Shown: positions 32,514 to 40,424, counted from the first letter of the stretch. The stretch is DNA of 64,000 nt from Allobosea psychrotolerans (GCF_002917105.1 NZ_PQFZ01000012.1:62001-126000); one strand, 5' to 3'. Notes: generated by a model not told the origin, from the letters alone. Made by a program: numbers and translations.

Positions 32514-33550
32514 GCGCGACATCGTTTGCTCAAGCTTCACCGAAGGGGGAAGGGGCTTTGCACCGGGAGCCGCCACACTTCGTGGTCGTGGACGATCTCG
32601 TGAAGACCTATCCTGTCGCCGGCTGGGGGCCGGGCGGCCGGCGCGTGGTCAATTCGGTCGATCATGTCTCGCTGTCGATTCCCGAGGGCGAGGTGCTCGG
32701 CCTCGTCGGCGAATCCGGTTGCGGCAAGAGCACGATTGCCCGGCTGCTGGTTCGGATGACCGGTGCCGACAGCGGCTCGATCAGGATCGCCGGGAAGGAT
32801 GTGGCGCAGCTGCGCGGCCATGAATTGCTCGATTTCAGGAAGTTGGCGCAGCTCGTCTTCCAGGATCCGTTCGGAGCGCTCGATCCGCGCATGCGGCTCG
32901 GCCACAGCCTCGATGCGCCGCTGAGCGCGCATGGCATGGGCGATCGCGGCCAGCGCCGGGCCATGGTGCTGGAGATGCTGCGCGAGGTCGGGCTCGACGA
33001 GAGCTTCTACGACCGCGTACCCGGCGAGTGTTCCGGCGGACAGCTCCAACGCGTCGTGATCGCGCGCGCGCTGATCCTGAAGCCGCGCTTTCTGGTCTGC
33101 GACGAGCCGACCTCGGCGCTCGACGCCTCGATGCGGACGCAGATCCTGAACCTGCTGCTCGATCTCAGGAAACGCTTCTCGCTGACCCTGCTGATGATCT
33201 CGCATGACCTGCGGGTCGTGCGCTATCTCTGCGACCGGATCGCGGTGATGTATCTCGGCCAGATCGTCGAGATGGCGCCGCGCGACGAGCTTTTCGAGCG
33301 GCCCCGCCACCCCTACACCAAGGCCCTGATCGCAGCCTCGATGCTGGAGGAGAACGGGCTTTATGGCGCCGCCGCGCTGGGCGGGGAGCCGCCGAGCCCG
33401 ATCAACCCGCCGCATGGCTGCCGCTTCCATGGGCGCTGCCCCCAGGCCGAGCCGATGTGCCACGCGCAGCCGCCGGACCTGGTTCCGCTCGGGGACGGGT
33501 ACCTGGTGCGCTGCCATATCGCACAGCGGGCGGCTGCGTCCGCTTCCTGA
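32510..33550 (+). CDS. ABC transporter ATP-binding protein, DppF/NikE-like
   Basis: This 346-residue ATPase has Walker A GESGCGKST, signature CSGGQLQRVVIARAL, Walker B FLVCDEPTSALDASM and MISHDLRVVRYL. The C-terminal extension has the Cys motif GCRFHGRCPQAEPMC. It overlaps the DppD-like gene by four bases and closes the five-gene operon that begins at 27941. Confidence 0.9.
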   Translation: MSATSFAQASPKGEGALHREPPHFVVVDDLVKTYPVAGWGPGGRRVVNSVDHVSLSIPEGEVLGLVGESGCGKSTIARLLVRMTGADSGSIRIAGKDVAQLRGHELLDFRKLAQLVFQDPFGALDPRMRLGHSLDAPLSAHGMGDRGQRRAMVLEMLREVGLDESFYDRVPGECSGGQLQRVVIARALILKPRFLVCDEPTSALDASMRTQILNLLLDLRKRFSLTLLMISHDLRVVRYLCDRIAVMYLGQIVEMAPRDELFERPRHPYTKALIAASMLEENGLYGAAALGGEPPSPINPPHGCRFHGRCPQAEPMCHAQPPDLVPLGDGYLVRCHIAQRAAASAS

Positions 33551-33603
33551 CCGGGTGATCTTATACTGACGGCCTTGAGCGCTGAGCGCTGGCGTTATTC
33601 ACT

Positions 33604-33753
33604 GCCGTCATTCCGGGACATGGCGCAGCCATGGGCCCGGAACCCAGAACCGATGCGTGTCGTCGTGAAGCGAGCTGGCTCCCCGCGCCTTTTCAAGCGG
33701 CGGCATCGGTTCTGGGTTCCGGGCTCGATCCTTCGGATCGCCCCGGAATGACG
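33604..33753. repeat. Dispersed palindromic repeat, family B, copy 1
   Basis: The element opens with GCCGTCATTCCGGG and closes with CCCCGGAATGACG. Inner arms are CCGGAACCCAGAACCGATG and its complement. A second full copy lies at 60511-60675 and a half copy at 40370-40396. Folding gives a long interrupted hairpin. Confidence 0.9.
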
Positions 33754-33803
33754 ACAAAACCTCAGCCATAAGTCGGAATCAAAGGCCGTTGGTATTGGCC
33801 CAG

Positions 33804-33840
33804 ATAAAAATCAGGAGAGCGTCCTGGACGCTCCCCTGAT
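33804..33840 (-). terminator. Intrinsic terminator of rcnA
   Basis: Read on the minus strand, ATCAGGGGAGCGTCC pairs with GGACGCTCTCCTGAT with one mismatch and is followed by TTTTTA. It starts 27 bases after the rcnA stop codon. It is a good Rho-independent terminator. Confidence 0.85.
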
Positions 33841-33867
33841 GCAATGCGTCGCTCGGTCTGGCGTCGC

Positions 33868-35058
33868 TCAGCCTGCCTTAGGCTGGGCGGCTGGCGTGCT
33901 TTGCGCGGCCGGAGCTTGATGCTGCGCCTGCAGTCCCGTCCAGCCGTGATAGCCGGTATAGAGCCCGACGAGGACGATCAGCGCGCTGGAGAAATACGGC
34001 GCGCGGCCGGCCACCGTCGAGAGCCAGCTCACCCGCTTCGTCGCCTGCCGGACGCTGATCGCGGCAACCGCCCCGACCGTCACCAGCGTGATCGCAAGCC
34101 CGATCGAGAAGCACAGCACGAGAACCGCGCCGAGGGTGAACTGCTTGATCTGGACGCAGAGCAGCAGGACCGTGATCGCAGCCGGGCAGGGGATCAGGCC
34201 TCCGGTCAAACCGAACATGACGATCTGCCAGGTCGTCACCTCGCGATTGGTGAAGCGCTTGCGGATGTCGTTGGCATGGGAGAGCTCATGCGCGTCCATA
34301 TAGCCGTCGGTGGCGACGGCGAGGCCCTTCTGCTGGCTGTGCAGGGGATCGGCGCCCGCCATGCCCTGGAGGAACGAGACGTCGTAATCATGCTCGTGGT
34401 CGCCATGGTCGAGGCTCAGCCGCACCATGAAATCATAGGGTTCGGCGATCGTCTCGGCCGATTCCATATAGCCGTCGCGGTCGAGGAAGCTGAAGACCTG
34501 GCTCGTGCCGTCGGGTCGCTCGGTGGTGATCTTGACGTATTCGCCGGCCCATTTGTCACCGCTGATGACGGTCAGGCGGAAATGCGCCGGCTTCTCCGGC
34601 GGGATCTCCAGCGACATGAAGCCGTGGCCGGTATCGACGCGGTGCGACAGCGCGGTCTTGGCCTTGTTCTTTTCATAGGCCTCGACCTCGCGCGCATATT
34701 GCTTGGCGCGCTGCTGGTCCTGCCAGGTTCGCCAGAACATCCAGGAGGCGATGCCGATGATGATGACCGCCGAGGCGAGCTGGAAATAGGGCTCCGTGGT
34801 CTCTGGATCGAGGCCCTTGAAGATGTACATGCCGCCCAGAGCCACTCCCCAGACAACCAGCGTGTGCGAGAAGGTCGCGGCGAGCCCGAGCAGCACGGCC
34901 TGGAACACGGTGCCGCGCACGGCGACGATGAAAGCCGCCATCATCGTCTTGGAATGGCCGGGTTCGAGGCCGTGAAGCGCGCCGAGCAGGATCGCGCTCG
35001 GGATGAACAGCCAGGCGTTGCTGGCCCCCTGGGCCAGCAGTTCGGTGAATGACGGCAC
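33868..35058 (-). CDS. rcnA: Nickel/cobalt exporter, NicO/RcnA family
   Basis: This 396-residue inner-membrane exporter has the family motifs HGLEPGHSKTMMAAF near the N-terminus and GGLIPCPAAITVLLLC after the middle. It removes Ni(II) and Co(II) from the cytoplasm. E. coli RcnA has about 270 residues; the extra length is an insert at roughly residues 120-270 with a beta-rich soluble part and the His-rich patch DHGDHEHDYDV. The start is a GTG with GAGGAG eight bases upstream. A CsoR/RcnR-family sensor is encoded nearby at 35891, and an acetyltransferase lies between them. Confidence 0.9.
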   Translation of the reverse strand: MPSFTELLAQGASNAWLFIPSAILLGALHGLEPGHSKTMMAAFIVAVRGTVFQAVLLGLAATFSHTLVVWGVALGGMYIFKGLDPETTEPYFQLASAVIIIGIASWMFWRTWQDQQRAKQYAREVEAYEKNKAKTALSHRVDTGHGFMSLEIPPEKPAHFRLTVISGDKWAGEYVKITTERPDGTSQVFSFLDRDGYMESAETIAEPYDFMVRLSLDHGDHEHDYDVSFLQGMAGADPLHSQQKGLAVATDGYMDAHELSHANDIRKRFTNREVTTWQIVMFGLTGGLIPCPAAITVLLLCVQIKQFTLGAVLVLCFSIGLAITLVTVGAVAAISVRQATKRVSWLSTVAGRAPYFSSALIVLVGLYTGYHGWTGLQAQHQAPAAQSTPAAQPKAG

Positions 35059-35199
35059 GACAGTGCTCCTCAGATCCGGACAAGATGCTGCGCCGCCGCA
35101 CCGGCCGGTCCAACCGGCTCTGGTCGAGGGCTCCTGGCCTCCTGTCCTCGTCTTCTTGATCCCGGGGAGGCGCCTGGACCTGTGCCGGCGCTTGCCCGA

Positions 35200-35763
35200 T
35201 CAAGCTGCTGTGTTCGACAAGCTCTTGTCGAAATGGGTTGTGGCCTCGTCGCTGGCGATCTCGGCATAACCGCGTCCCCGCCAGAAGCCGATCGTCGCCG
35301 CCGTGTCGGCGCTGGCGTGCAAATAGAGGGTCGCAAAGCCCAGGCGCCTGGCTTCGGCTTCTGCGAGCGCGTTGAGCCAGCGTCCGATCTGGCGGCCGCG
35401 CTGGTCCTTGCGGATATAGACGCGAACGAGCTGCGTGACCTGTTCCGGGTCAGGATAACGCGCCGCGAAGGCTGCGGCCAGCTTCGGCTTCCATGTCAGG
35501 CAATACAGGCCGGCCGCCGCAACCAGCGACCCGTCCGGGGCGCTCAATGTCCAGAATGCGCCACGGTTGCGCGCGCTGAACCAGGATTGCTCCGGCCCCA
35601 GCGTCAGCGAGTCGAGGTCGGCATGCCAGTCGGCCCGATAGTCGAAGCCGTAGAATTCCTTGATCACGTCGAGGCAGAACTGGCGCGCGGCCTTATGCTG
35701 CTCGCCGGATTCGTCGGGCAGCAAAGCGAGCGTCAAGCCATGAGGAGCATCGGTCATCGACAT
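35200..35763 (-). CDS. GNAT-family N-acetyltransferase
   Basis: This roughly 187-residue protein has a GNAT acetyl-CoA-binding pattern in VYIRKDQRGRQIGRWLNALA and the following helix and strand ARRLGFATLYLHAS, with the closing FWRGRGYAEI. Such enzymes transfer an acetyl group to amines; the acceptor here is unknown. The ATG at 35763 is used, although TTG at 35766 and ATG at 35757 are possible. It sits between rcnA and the metal sensor gene on the rcnA strand, 141 bases before rcnA, so cotranscription is possible but not clear. Confidence 0.8.
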   Translation of the reverse strand: MSMTDAPHGLTLALLPDESGEQHKAARQFCLDVIKEFYGFDYRADWHADLDSLTLGPEQSWFSARNRGAFWTLSAPDGSLVAAAGLYCLTWKPKLAAAFAARYPDPEQVTQLVRVYIRKDQRGRQIGRWLNALAEAEARRLGFATLYLHASADTAATIGFWRGRGYAEIASDEATTHFDKSLSNTAA

Positions 35764-35861
35764 CAATCCAGCTCAAGCCATGCCAGCGAGAGCGCTGGCC
35801 TTTCAGCTGAGGCTCGCGAGAGCTTGAATCCAGCTTCCACTTGCCAGCCGTTGTGATTGGC

Positions 35862-35880
35862 TATAACCCCTCCAGGGGGA
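35862..35880. promoter_or_regulatory. G/C-tract operator candidate for the metal sensor
   Basis: CCCCT (35867-35871) and AGGGG (35874-35878) face each other across two bases, with TATAAC just upstream overlapping a likely -10. G/C-tract dyads are the known targets of CsoR/RcnR-family repressors. The site ends ten bases before the sensor ATG, so it would block its own promoter. Confidence 0.55.
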
Positions 35881-35890
35881 TAGGATCAAT

Positions 35891-36181
35891 ATGAAAAACG
35901 AACCGCACGAAAAAATCCACCATCACCGCCATCCGGAGATCATCACCCGGTTGAAGCGGGCCGAGGGCCATCTGCGCTCGACGATCGAGATGGTGGTGAA
36001 TGTGCGCTCCTGTCTGGAGATCGCGCAGCAATTGCAGGCCGTCGAAAACGCCATCGCCAATGCGCGCAAGATCCTGATCCAGGAGCATATCGACCACTGC
36101 CTGGAAGAGGCGGCCGGCCACATCCCCACAGATGCGCGCGAGCTCCTGAAGGAGTTCAAGGCGGTCACGAAATTCCTCTGA
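35891..36181 (+). CDS. CsoR/RcnR-family metal-sensing repressor
   Basis: This 96-residue all-helical repressor has the family metal triad Cys41, His66 and Cys70 (in VRSCLEIAQQL and IQEHIDHC). The 25- and 4-residue spacings match Cu-sensing CsoR. It also has an N-terminal His cluster, IHHHRHP, so the overall set is His-Cys-His-Cys, as in the nickel sensor InrS. Alphaproteobacterial DmeR (Ni/Co) looks similar. With rcnA next door, Ni/Co is the most likely effector. It probably represses itself and the orphan gene behind it. Confidence 0.88.
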   Translation: MKNEPHEKIHHHRHPEIITRLKRAEGHLRSTIEMVVNVRSCLEIAQQLQAVENAIANARKILIQEHIDHCLEEAAGHIPTDARELLKEFKAVTKFL

Positions 36182-36269
36182 CGCCCCGATTCCTCCGACG
36201 CCCCTGGCGCGGAGCGATAGCCAAGCCGGCGGGATGGGCCTGCCGGCGCGAATGAAGCGGAGACCGAAC

Positions 36270-36917
36270 ATGTCGCAGCCAGCATCGATCCATATGGGCC
36301 ACGGTCAGATGGTGGACATCGTCGCGCGCGATGCCGGGCAGTGGGAAATCGTCTTCAGCGAGGCCGGCGTGCCCGATTACAAGGCGCCGCCGCTGAACGA
36401 GGTCGAAGTCGATGCGATCGACACCCAGGGCCGGATTCATCCGCTCGCGATCTCGGCCAGCGGAAACGCCTCCTCGGTGCTGGCGAGCGGCCATGTCGAA
36501 GGCGCCTATCGCGTCCGCATGCGCGTGGTTCACGGCACGCATTTCCATACCCGCGAGTCGCTCCTGCCCGGCGCAGCAGTGCTGCCGCCGAAGCTAGGCA
36601 GCCAGGGCGGCGCGCTGGTCTCCCTCGATGGCGGGCTCGATGTCGAGGTCAAGCGCCTGGACGAGACGCGCTGGGAGATCAGTTTCCTGAAAGGCGGGGC
36701 CGTCGTCGCGCCGCCTCCGGCTGAGAGCGTGGTCGTGCAGGCGATCGGCCCGCGCGCCGAGGACTACCAGATCCGCAACCTCACGACCGAGCCGGGCCAG
36801 GCGCCCGCGACCCTGATCGCCAGCGGCAAGATCAAGGATGCGACGCATGCGCGCCTGACCATCAAGAGCGAAGTCGGCGAGCAGATCCGCGGTTTCCCAA
36901 TCGTCAGCGCAGCCTGA
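36270..36917 (+). CDS. Uncharacterised protein with two internal repeats, linked to Ni/Co genes
   Basis: I do not recognise this 215-residue protein. It has no signal peptide or membrane segment. It consists of two related halves: about residues 14-95 (QWEIVFSEAG...PPLNEVEVDAI...VLASGHVEGAYRVRM) and 120-210 (RWEISFLKGG...PPPAESVVVQAI...LIASGKIKDATHARL). The first half ends in a His-rich patch, VVHGTHFHTRE, which the second lacks. By eye the first half resembles the soluble loop of RcnA (HGxM start, a YxxxxR strand, HGxHxH patch). GGAG lies seven bases before the ATG. It follows the metal sensor by 88 bases on the same strand, so it may be metal-induced. Confidence 0.75.
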   Translation: MSQPASIHMGHGQMVDIVARDAGQWEIVFSEAGVPDYKAPPLNEVEVDAIDTQGRIHPLAISASGNASSVLASGHVEGAYRVRMRVVHGTHFHTRESLLPGAAVLPPKLGSQGGALVSLDGGLDVEVKRLDETRWEISFLKGGAVVAPPPAESVVVQAIGPRAEDYQIRNLTTEPGQAPATLIASGKIKDATHARLTIKSEVGEQIRGFPIVSAA

Positions 36918-36974
36918 GGCGGCGAAACCTCGACCGCGCATGCGCCTGCGGCATCCGGCTCTCATCTAAGGGGG

Positions 36975-37025
36975 AGAGCAGGGTCAAGGCGAAAAACCGG
37001 TGCCCACTTTTTCGCATCCTGCTCT
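36975..37025. repeat. Dispersed hairpin repeat, family C
   Basis: AGAGCAGG and CCTGCTCT enclose GCGAAAAACCGGTGCCCAC-TTTTTCGC, giving a 51-bp hairpin. It ends 17 bases before the copA promoter and may insulate that promoter from the upstream operon. Confidence 0.85.
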
Positions 37026-37042
37026 AGGCTGGCGAGAGGCTC

Positions 37043-37073
37043 TTGACCTTCCCATTATGGGAAGGAGCATATC
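37043..37073 (+). promoter_or_regulatory. CueR/HmrR-type copper promoter of copA
   Basis: TTGACC (37043-37048) is separated by 19 bases from CATATC (37068-37073). The spacer carries the perfect dyad CTTCCCA-TTA-TGGGAAG. This is the classic copper MerR operator-promoter. The matching regulator HmrR/CueR is encoded directly behind copA. Confidence 0.85.
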
Positions 37074-37101
37074 TCTCGCCAGATAAGTCTGGAGTGACGT
37101 C

Positions 37102-39642
37102 ATGGCGACTGACACGGTTCTGAAGACCACGGCTGGGCGCAGCGCGCAGCTCGACATTCCTGTCGGCGGCATGAGCTGCGCCTCCTGTGTCGGCCGGGTC
37201 GAGCGCGCGGTCGCGGCCGTGGAGGGCGTGGAGTCGGTCGCGGTCAATCTCGCGACCGAACGGGCCCATGTCATCCTGTCCTCGGCGAAGGTCGATCCGG
37301 CAGCTATTGGCGCGGCCATCCGCAAGGCCGGCTACGAGCCGTCCGAGAACACGGTCGAGCTGAGCGTCGCCGGCATGAGCTGCGCCTCCTGCGTCGGCCG
37401 TGTCGAGAAGGCGCTGAAGGCCGTGCCCGGCGTGCTCGATGCCAATGTCAATCTGGCGACCGAACGGGCTTCCGTGCGCGTGCTGGGGGGAGCCGACATC
37501 GCCTCCCGGCTCGCGGCTGCGGCGACGGCCGCCGGCTATGCCGCCGAGCCGATCCAGGCCGGCATCGACATGGCCGATCGCGAGCGCCAGGCGCGTGAGA
37601 TCGAGCAGACGGGCCTGCGTCGTGCCGTCATCGCGGCGGCCATCGCCACCCTGCCACTGCTCGTCTTCGAGATGGGGATGCATCTCTCGGAGACGCTGCA
37701 TCATTTTCTGGCGGGGAAGGTCGGCGAGTTCAACATCAAGGTGATCTCGTTCCTGCTCGCGAGCTTCGTGCAGTTCGGCCCGGGCCTGCGCTTCCTGCGC
37801 AAGGGTTGGCCGGCGCTGCTGCGCGGCGCGCCCGACATGAACTCGCTGGTGATGCTGGGTACCAGTGCAGCCTATCTCTACTCGACCGTGGCGACCTTCG
37901 CGCCGGACTGGCTGCCTGACGGCACGGACTACACCTATTTCGAGGCCGGCGCGGTCATCGTCACGCTGATCCTGACCGGGCGCTGGTTCGAGGCGCGCGC
38001 CAAGGGCCAGACCAGCGAGGCCATTCGCCGCCTGATGTCGCTGCAGGCGAAATCCGCCCGCGTGCTGCGCGATGGCGCCGAGATCGATGTCGCGATCGAG
38101 ACCGTGGTGCCGGGCGACGTCGTCATCGTGCGGCCGGGCGAGCGTATTCCGGTCGATGGCGAGGTCCTCGAGGGCCTCTCCTATGTCGATGAGGCGATGA
38201 TCACCGGCGAGCCGATCCCGGCGCGCAAGGAGCCGGGCGCGACGGTGACCGGCGGCACCGTGAACGGCACCGGCGCGTTCCGCTTCATTGCGCGCAAGGT
38301 CGGTGCCGACACGCTGCTCGCCCAGATCGTGCGCACCGTCGAGGCCGCGCAGGGCTCGAAGCTGCCGATCCAGGCGCTCGTCGACAAGGTGACGATGTGG
38401 TTCGTGCCCGCCGTTATCGCATTGGCGCTGCTGACCTTCGCCGCCTGGCTGGCTTTCGGTCCAAGTCCCGCTTTCGCCTTCGCACTGGTCAACGCGGTCG
38501 CGGTCCTGATCATCGCCTGCCCCTGTGCGATGGGGCTGGCGACGCCGACCTCGATCATGGTCGGCACCGGCAAGGGAGCCGAACTCGGCATCCTGTTCCG
38601 CCAGGGCGAGGCGCTGCAATCGCTGAAGGACGCCAGGATCGTGGCGCTGGACAAGACCGGCACGCTGACCAAGGGGCGGCCCGAACTGACCGACCTTTCG
38701 GTCGCGCCGGGCTTCGCGGAGGACGAGGTGCTGCGCCTGGTCGCTTCGGTCGAGGCGCGCTCCGAGCATCCGGTCGCCGAGGCGATCGTCGCAGCGGCTC
38801 GTTTGCGCGGGTTCGCGCTGGCGGAGCCGGCGGAGTTCGCCGCCGAGCCCGGCTTCGGCGTCAAGGCCAAGGTCGAGGGCCGGGCGGTCGAGGTCGGCGC
38901 CGACCGCCTGATGCGCCGCCTGGGCCTGGATCTCGCAGCCTTCGCCGATCAGGCCGGGCGATTGGCCGCCGCCGGCAAGACGCCGCTCTATGCCGCGATC
39001 GACGGCGAGCTCGCCGCGATCATCGCCGTCGCCGATCCGATCAAGGAGACCACGCCCGCAGCCATCGCCGCGCTGCACGCGCTCGGCCTGCGCGTCGTGA
39101 TGATCACCGGTGACAACAAGGGCACGGCCAACGCCATCGCCACACGGCTCGGCATCGACGAGGTCGTGGCGGAAGTCCTGCCGACCGGCAAGTCCGAGGT
39201 CGTCAAGACCCTCCAGGCCGGCGGCGCCAAGGTCGCCTTCGTCGGCGACGGCATCAATGACGCGCCTGCATTGGCCCAGGCCGATGTCGGCCTTGCCATC
39301 GGCACGGGGACCGACATCGCCATCGAGAGCGCCGATGTCGTGCTGATGTCGGGCGATCTCAACGGCGTCGCCAAGGCGATCGCCCTGTCGCAGGCGACGA
39401 TCGCCAATATCCGCCAGAATCTGGCCTGGGCCTTCGGCTACAACATCGTGCTGATCCCGGTCGCCGCCGGCGCGCTCTATCCGGCCTTCGGCATCCTGAT
39501 GTCGCCGATGTTCGCAGGCTTTGCCATGGCGCTGTCGAGCGTCAGCGTGCTGACCAACGCGCTGCGGCTGAGGCGCTTCGGCAGTGGCGCAGCCGCGGCG
39601 CCGCTGCAAAACACCGCAGCGAAACTCGCGCCGGCCGAGTGA
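37102..39642 (+). CDS. copA: Copper-exporting P1B-1 ATPase
   Basis: This 846-residue Cu(I) pump has two N-terminal HMA domains, each with GMSCASCVGRVE (near residues 22 and 90). The membrane core has CPC near residue 473 (IIACPCAMGLATP), the phosphorylated Asp in DKTGTLTKG near 517, SEHPVAEAI and GDGINDAPALA. The last two membrane helices show GYNIVLIP and MALSSVSVLTNALRL, the Tyr-Asn and Met-Ser-Ser set that defines Cu(I) pumps. It is driven by a CueR-type promoter, with hmrR 32 bases downstream. Confidence 0.96.
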   Translation: MATDTVLKTTAGRSAQLDIPVGGMSCASCVGRVERAVAAVEGVESVAVNLATERAHVILSSAKVDPAAIGAAIRKAGYEPSENTVELSVAGMSCASCVGRVEKALKAVPGVLDANVNLATERASVRVLGGADIASRLAAAATAAGYAAEPIQAGIDMADRERQAREIEQTGLRRAVIAAAIATLPLLVFEMGMHLSETLHHFLAGKVGEFNIKVISFLLASFVQFGPGLRFLRKGWPALLRGAPDMNSLVMLGTSAAYLYSTVATFAPDWLPDGTDYTYFEAGAVIVTLILTGRWFEARAKGQTSEAIRRLMSLQAKSARVLRDGAEIDVAIETVVPGDVVIVRPGERIPVDGEVLEGLSYVDEAMITGEPIPARKEPGATVTGGTVNGTGAFRFIARKVGADTLLAQIVRTVEAAQGSKLPIQALVDKVTMWFVPAVIALALLTFAAWLAFGPSPAFAFALVNAVAVLIIACPCAMGLATPTSIMVGTGKGAELGILFRQGEALQSLKDARIVALDKTGTLTKGRPELTDLSVAPGFAEDEVLRLVASVEARSEHPVAEAIVAAARLRGFALAEPAEFAAEPGFGVKAKVEGRAVEVGADRLMRRLGLDLAAFADQAGRLAAAGKTPLYAAIDGELAAIIAVADPIKETTPAAIAALHALGLRVVMITGDNKGTANAIATRLGIDEVVAEVLPTGKSEVVKTLQAGGAKVAFVGDGINDAPALAQADVGLAIGTGTDIAIESADVVLMSGDLNGVAKAIALSQATIANIRQNLAWAFGYNIVLIPVAAGALYPAFGILMSPMFAGFAMALSSVSVLTNALRLRRFGSGAAAAPLQNTAAKLAPAE

Positions 39643-39674
39643 CGCTTGAGGTTTGGATAGCAAGGAGACGGGCC

Positions 39675-40157
39675 ATGAACATCGGACAAGCCGCCAAGGC
39701 CTCGAATGTGACCGCCAAGATGATCCGCTATTACGAGAGCATCGGGCTGATCACGGCGCCGATCCGCACCCAGGCCAATTACCGCGTCTATGCCAATGAG
39801 GACGTGCATGCGCTGCGCTTCGTCAAGCGGGCGCGGAATCTGGGCTTCTCGATCGAGGAGGTGCGCGAACTGCTGGCGCTCTGGCGCGACAAGAGCCGCG
39901 CCAGCGCCGATGTGAAAAGCGTCGCGATGAAGCATGTCCAGGATCTTGAAACCAAGATCGCCGAGCTCCAGGCGATGGCGCGCACGCTCTCGCATCTCGC
40001 CCGGACCTGCCATGGCGACGGCCGCCCCGACTGCCCGATCCTTGCCGATCTCGCCGACCCGGCCGCGTCGCTCGCGCCAGTGCCCGGCAAGCCCAAGCGC
40101 AAGGCGCGGCAAGAAGCCGACTGCGCCTGCCACGAGGATGCGACGCTGCCTGCCTAG
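39675..40157 (+). CDS. hmrR: MerR-family copper-responsive activator, CueR/HmrR
   Basis: This 160-residue regulator has an N-terminal winged helix (MNIGQAAKASNVTAKMIRYYES) and a dimerisation helix. The copper loop CHGDGRPDCPIL has two Cys eight positions apart, as in CueR and HmrR. Extra Cys and His (CACHED) occur in the tail. AGGAG precedes the ATG at 39675. It should activate copA from the promoter at 37043 and probably the CopZ-like gene at 27375. As a copA-hmrR operon, it would raise its own level with copper. Confidence 0.93.
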   Translation: MNIGQAAKASNVTAKMIRYYESIGLITAPIRTQANYRVYANEDVHALRFVKRARNLGFSIEEVRELLALWRDKSRASADVKSVAMKHVQDLETKIAELQAMARTLSHLARTCHGDGRPDCPILADLADPAASLAPVPGKPKRKARQEADCACHEDATLPA

Positions 40158-40230
40158 GGACTATTTGGAAACTCCGCGAGCCCTTGCCCGAGCGCCCGAG
40201 CGCGACTGTGCGCTGCGGTGTTTCGGCCGG

Positions 40231-40342
40231 GCGCGGGGAACCCTCTCTCATTTTGAATGGCGATGGAGCCTCGACAGAGAACCCTCTCCTGCATCGAAGT
40301 CGGGTATACCCGACTTCGATGCAGGAGAAGGGTTCCCCGCGC
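40231..40342. repeat. Nested hairpins with a 44-bp perfect palindrome
   Basis: Bases 40285-40328 form a perfect palindrome centred on GTATAC (half-site TCTCCTGCATCGAAGTCGGG plus TA). Outside it, with a single-base bulge, GAACCCT pairs with AGGGTTC. A further word, GCGCGGGGAACCCT (40231-40244), recurs inverted at 40329-40342. It lies between hmrR and the convergent CusF-like gene and may terminate both. Confidence 0.85.
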
Positions 40343-40369
40343 CTTTCGCCACAGCCGCGACGCCTCTTC

Positions 40370-40396
40370 GATCCTTCGGATCGCCCCGGAATGACG
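40370..40396. repeat. Partial copy of repeat family B
   Basis: GATCCTTCGGATCGCCCCGG followed by AATGACGG matches the right end of family B; the left half is missing. A flank resembling CCGTTGGTATT follows at 40418-40428, as in the full copies. Confidence 0.75.
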
Positions 40397-40424
40397 GCGG
40401 AGTCCCCGCCAAAGCCCGTTGGTA

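Larger units (their letters stand above)
33551..33867. other. 317-bp intergenic region between convergent operons
   Basis: No gene is visible. The region holds repeat family B copy 1 (33604-33753) with its conserved outer flank CAGCCATAAGTCGG near 33766, and the intrinsic terminator of the rcnA gene (33804-33840). Confidence 0.8.

Noticed and set aside
27941..33550. Assignment as the nickel importer NikABCDE
   Set aside because: The gene layout fits, but no NikR-type site is seen upstream. The palindrome present looks like a Zur box, so nickel is not claimed.
37024..39663. A minus-strand open frame of about 880 codons across copA
   Set aside because: Same shadow effect; copA on the plus strand has every catalytic motif.
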